The position numbers and the translations under genes were made by a program. 6,161 nucleotides of DNA from positions 4,582 through 10,742 of the forward strand of contig CAQUWW010000100.1 in assembly GCA_948896875.1 (NCBI GenBank). Direction: 5' to 3'. Shown one piece after another: positions 5,293 through 6,161 of this stretch. The notes under the pieces are model-generated. The model saw only the letters and a program-made list of their open reading frames with translations, searched no databases and was not told the DNA's origin. This DNA comes from an uncultured Acetatifactor sp. (lineage in GTDB: Bacteria; Bacillota; Clostridia; Lachnospirales; Lachnospiraceae). Positions within the stretch are counted from its first letter, which is position 1, and the number at the start of each line of letters is the position of its first letter.

Positions 5293-6102
5293 ATGAGGAA
5301 TGTGGAATTGTTGATTGTATCGCTGGAATTTATTGAGAATCATCTGTGTGATGAAATAAAAACCGAAGATGTGGCGGCAGCATGCTATTGTTCCAAATCC
5401 ACCCTCGAAAAAATGTTTCGCTGTGTGAACAAAATATCTGTCCATGATTATGTGATCCGCAGAAGAATGATGAAGGCGGCAAGACTTCTGAACAGCTGTC
5501 CGGACAGGACAATTCTGGAGATTGCACTGGAATGCGGATACAACACACACGAATCCTTTGCGCGCGCGTTCAGACAGATATGGAACTGTAAACCCTCGGA
5601 ATTTCGTAATATGAAATATGCCGAACTTTATCCGAGACTTCGGATTCCGATGAAAGGTGAAGGTGTTATAATGGAAAGAAAATATGTAGATATCAGTGAG
5701 TTATATGATCTGTTTCAGGAAAGAAGAAACTGTTTTTTTATCTGCTGTGATATTAAGAATCTGATGTCAATCAATGAGATTTCTTATAAAGCAGGGGATC
5801 TGGCTATTATTGAAGCAATGAACCGCCTGAAAGAAGCGGCAGGAGAGGAAGATATGGTATTTCGTATCGGAGGCGATGAATTCTGCATTCTGACTAACAG
5901 CACAGAGAAAAGTTATGCGGATGGGATTGCAGAGAAGATTAAGGCCGGAAATGAGGCCGTTATCGAGTACAATGAGTGCAATATACCGCTGTGCCTGTAT
6001 ATCTCCGTAATCAGTCTGAACCAGGAGAGGGTTAAATATGATGAACTCTTTACGGGTTTACATGATGCTATTAAAAACAGAAAGCGAATGGAATGTTCAT
6101 AG
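5293..6102 (+). CDS. AraC-type DNA-binding domain fused to a compact GGDEF domain
   Basis: A 269-residue protein. The start at 5293 is preferred because GGAGGTGA lies just upstream and a promoter sits within 45 bases. Residues 8-107 are an AraC/XylS DNA-binding domain with two helix-turn-helix units: KTEDVAAACYCSKSTLEKMF (23-42) and ILEIALECGYNTHESFARAF (74-93), followed by KPSEFR. Residues 145-265 resemble a GGDEF domain: D153 (metal acid), N161 and D169 (guanine contacts, in SINE and KAGD), and an intact GGDEF (193-197) after R191. The second Asp of the usual D-x-D pair is K155. The RxxD product-inhibition site is absent (GEED, 184-187). It may make cyclic-di-GMP or only bind GTP or a related nucleotide. 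No membrane segment is seen. AraC regulators normally carry a sugar- or ligand-binding partner domain, so here the nucleotide domain probably controls DNA binding, or the reverse. Confidence 0.85.
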   Translation: MRNVELLIVSLEFIENHLCDEIKTEDVAAACYCSKSTLEKMFRCVNKISVHDYVIRRRMMKAARLLNSCPDRTILEIALECGYNTHESFARAFRQIWNCKPSEFRNMKYAELYPRLRIPMKGEGVIMERKYVDISELYDLFQERRNCFFICCDIKNLMSINEISYKAGDLAIIEAMNRLKEAAGEEDMVFRIGGDEFCILTNSTEKSYADGIAEKIKAGNEAVIEYNECNIPLCLYISVISLNQERVKYDELFTGLHDAIKNRKRMECS

Positions 6103-6161
6103 TGCTTTGAATGAAGTTCGCGTTTAGTTCACAAGAGGCGCGGACTCCTGCAAGGACCTTT
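6103..6161. other. Short 3' flank, no feature recognised
   Basis: Only a small TCCT-GCA-AGGA inverted repeat near 6146-6156 and a direct repeat AGTTC (6115-6119, 6126-6130) were seen. Neither is followed by a T-run inside the window. The stretch is too short to identify a terminator or the next gene. Confidence 0.4.

Overview
The window looks like chromosomal DNA from a Gram-positive anaerobe of the class Clostridia, most likely a gut Lachnospiraceae. This rests on the gene families: a BlaR1-like M56 peptidase with long extracellular domains, a DUF6512-type membrane protein, a Cof-type HAD phosphatase, and an XRE regulator paired with a PIN-like protein. Strong GGAGG-type ribosome sites and TATAAT promoters fit as well. 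No transposase, integrase, tRNA, rRNA or CRISPR array was seen.

Layout. Bases 1-1863 hold the 3' part of an M56 sensor-protease gene; its N-terminal membrane segments lie outside the window. Bases 1864-2051 carry a good sigma-A-like promoter, a ribosome site and a very short or decayed reading frame on the + strand. These run into the 3' end of a convergent gene (2566-1937, minus strand) for a five-helix DUF6512-like membrane protein. Its C-terminus looks altered exactly where the + strand remnant lies opposite it. A divergent HAD phosphatase gene follows (2610-3440).

Bases 3461-3505 hold a perfect 17-bp palindrome abutting an extended -10 promoter. This promoter heads a tight three-gene run: XRE-type DNA-binding protein (3561-3890), PIN-like nuclease-fold protein (3893-4540) and GNAT acetyltransferase (4549-4971). 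The gaps are 2 and 8 bases, so they are probably co-transcribed.

Bases 4972-5292 are an unusually structured intergenic stretch with three long perfect or near-perfect hairpins in a row. The first resembles a terminator, but its 3' arm also contains a strong Shine-Dalgarno sequence ahead of an ATG that is in frame with the next gene. That last gene (5293-6102) fuses an AraC-type DNA-binding domain to a compact GGDEF domain that keeps most catalytic and GTP-binding residues. It probably links nucleotide sensing or cyclic-dinucleotide chemistry to transcription.

The most promising items for a closer look are the triple-hairpin element, the AraC-GGDEF fusion, and the palindrome-controlled XRE/PIN-like/GNAT operon. 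All family assignments come from reading motifs by eye; no database search was run.
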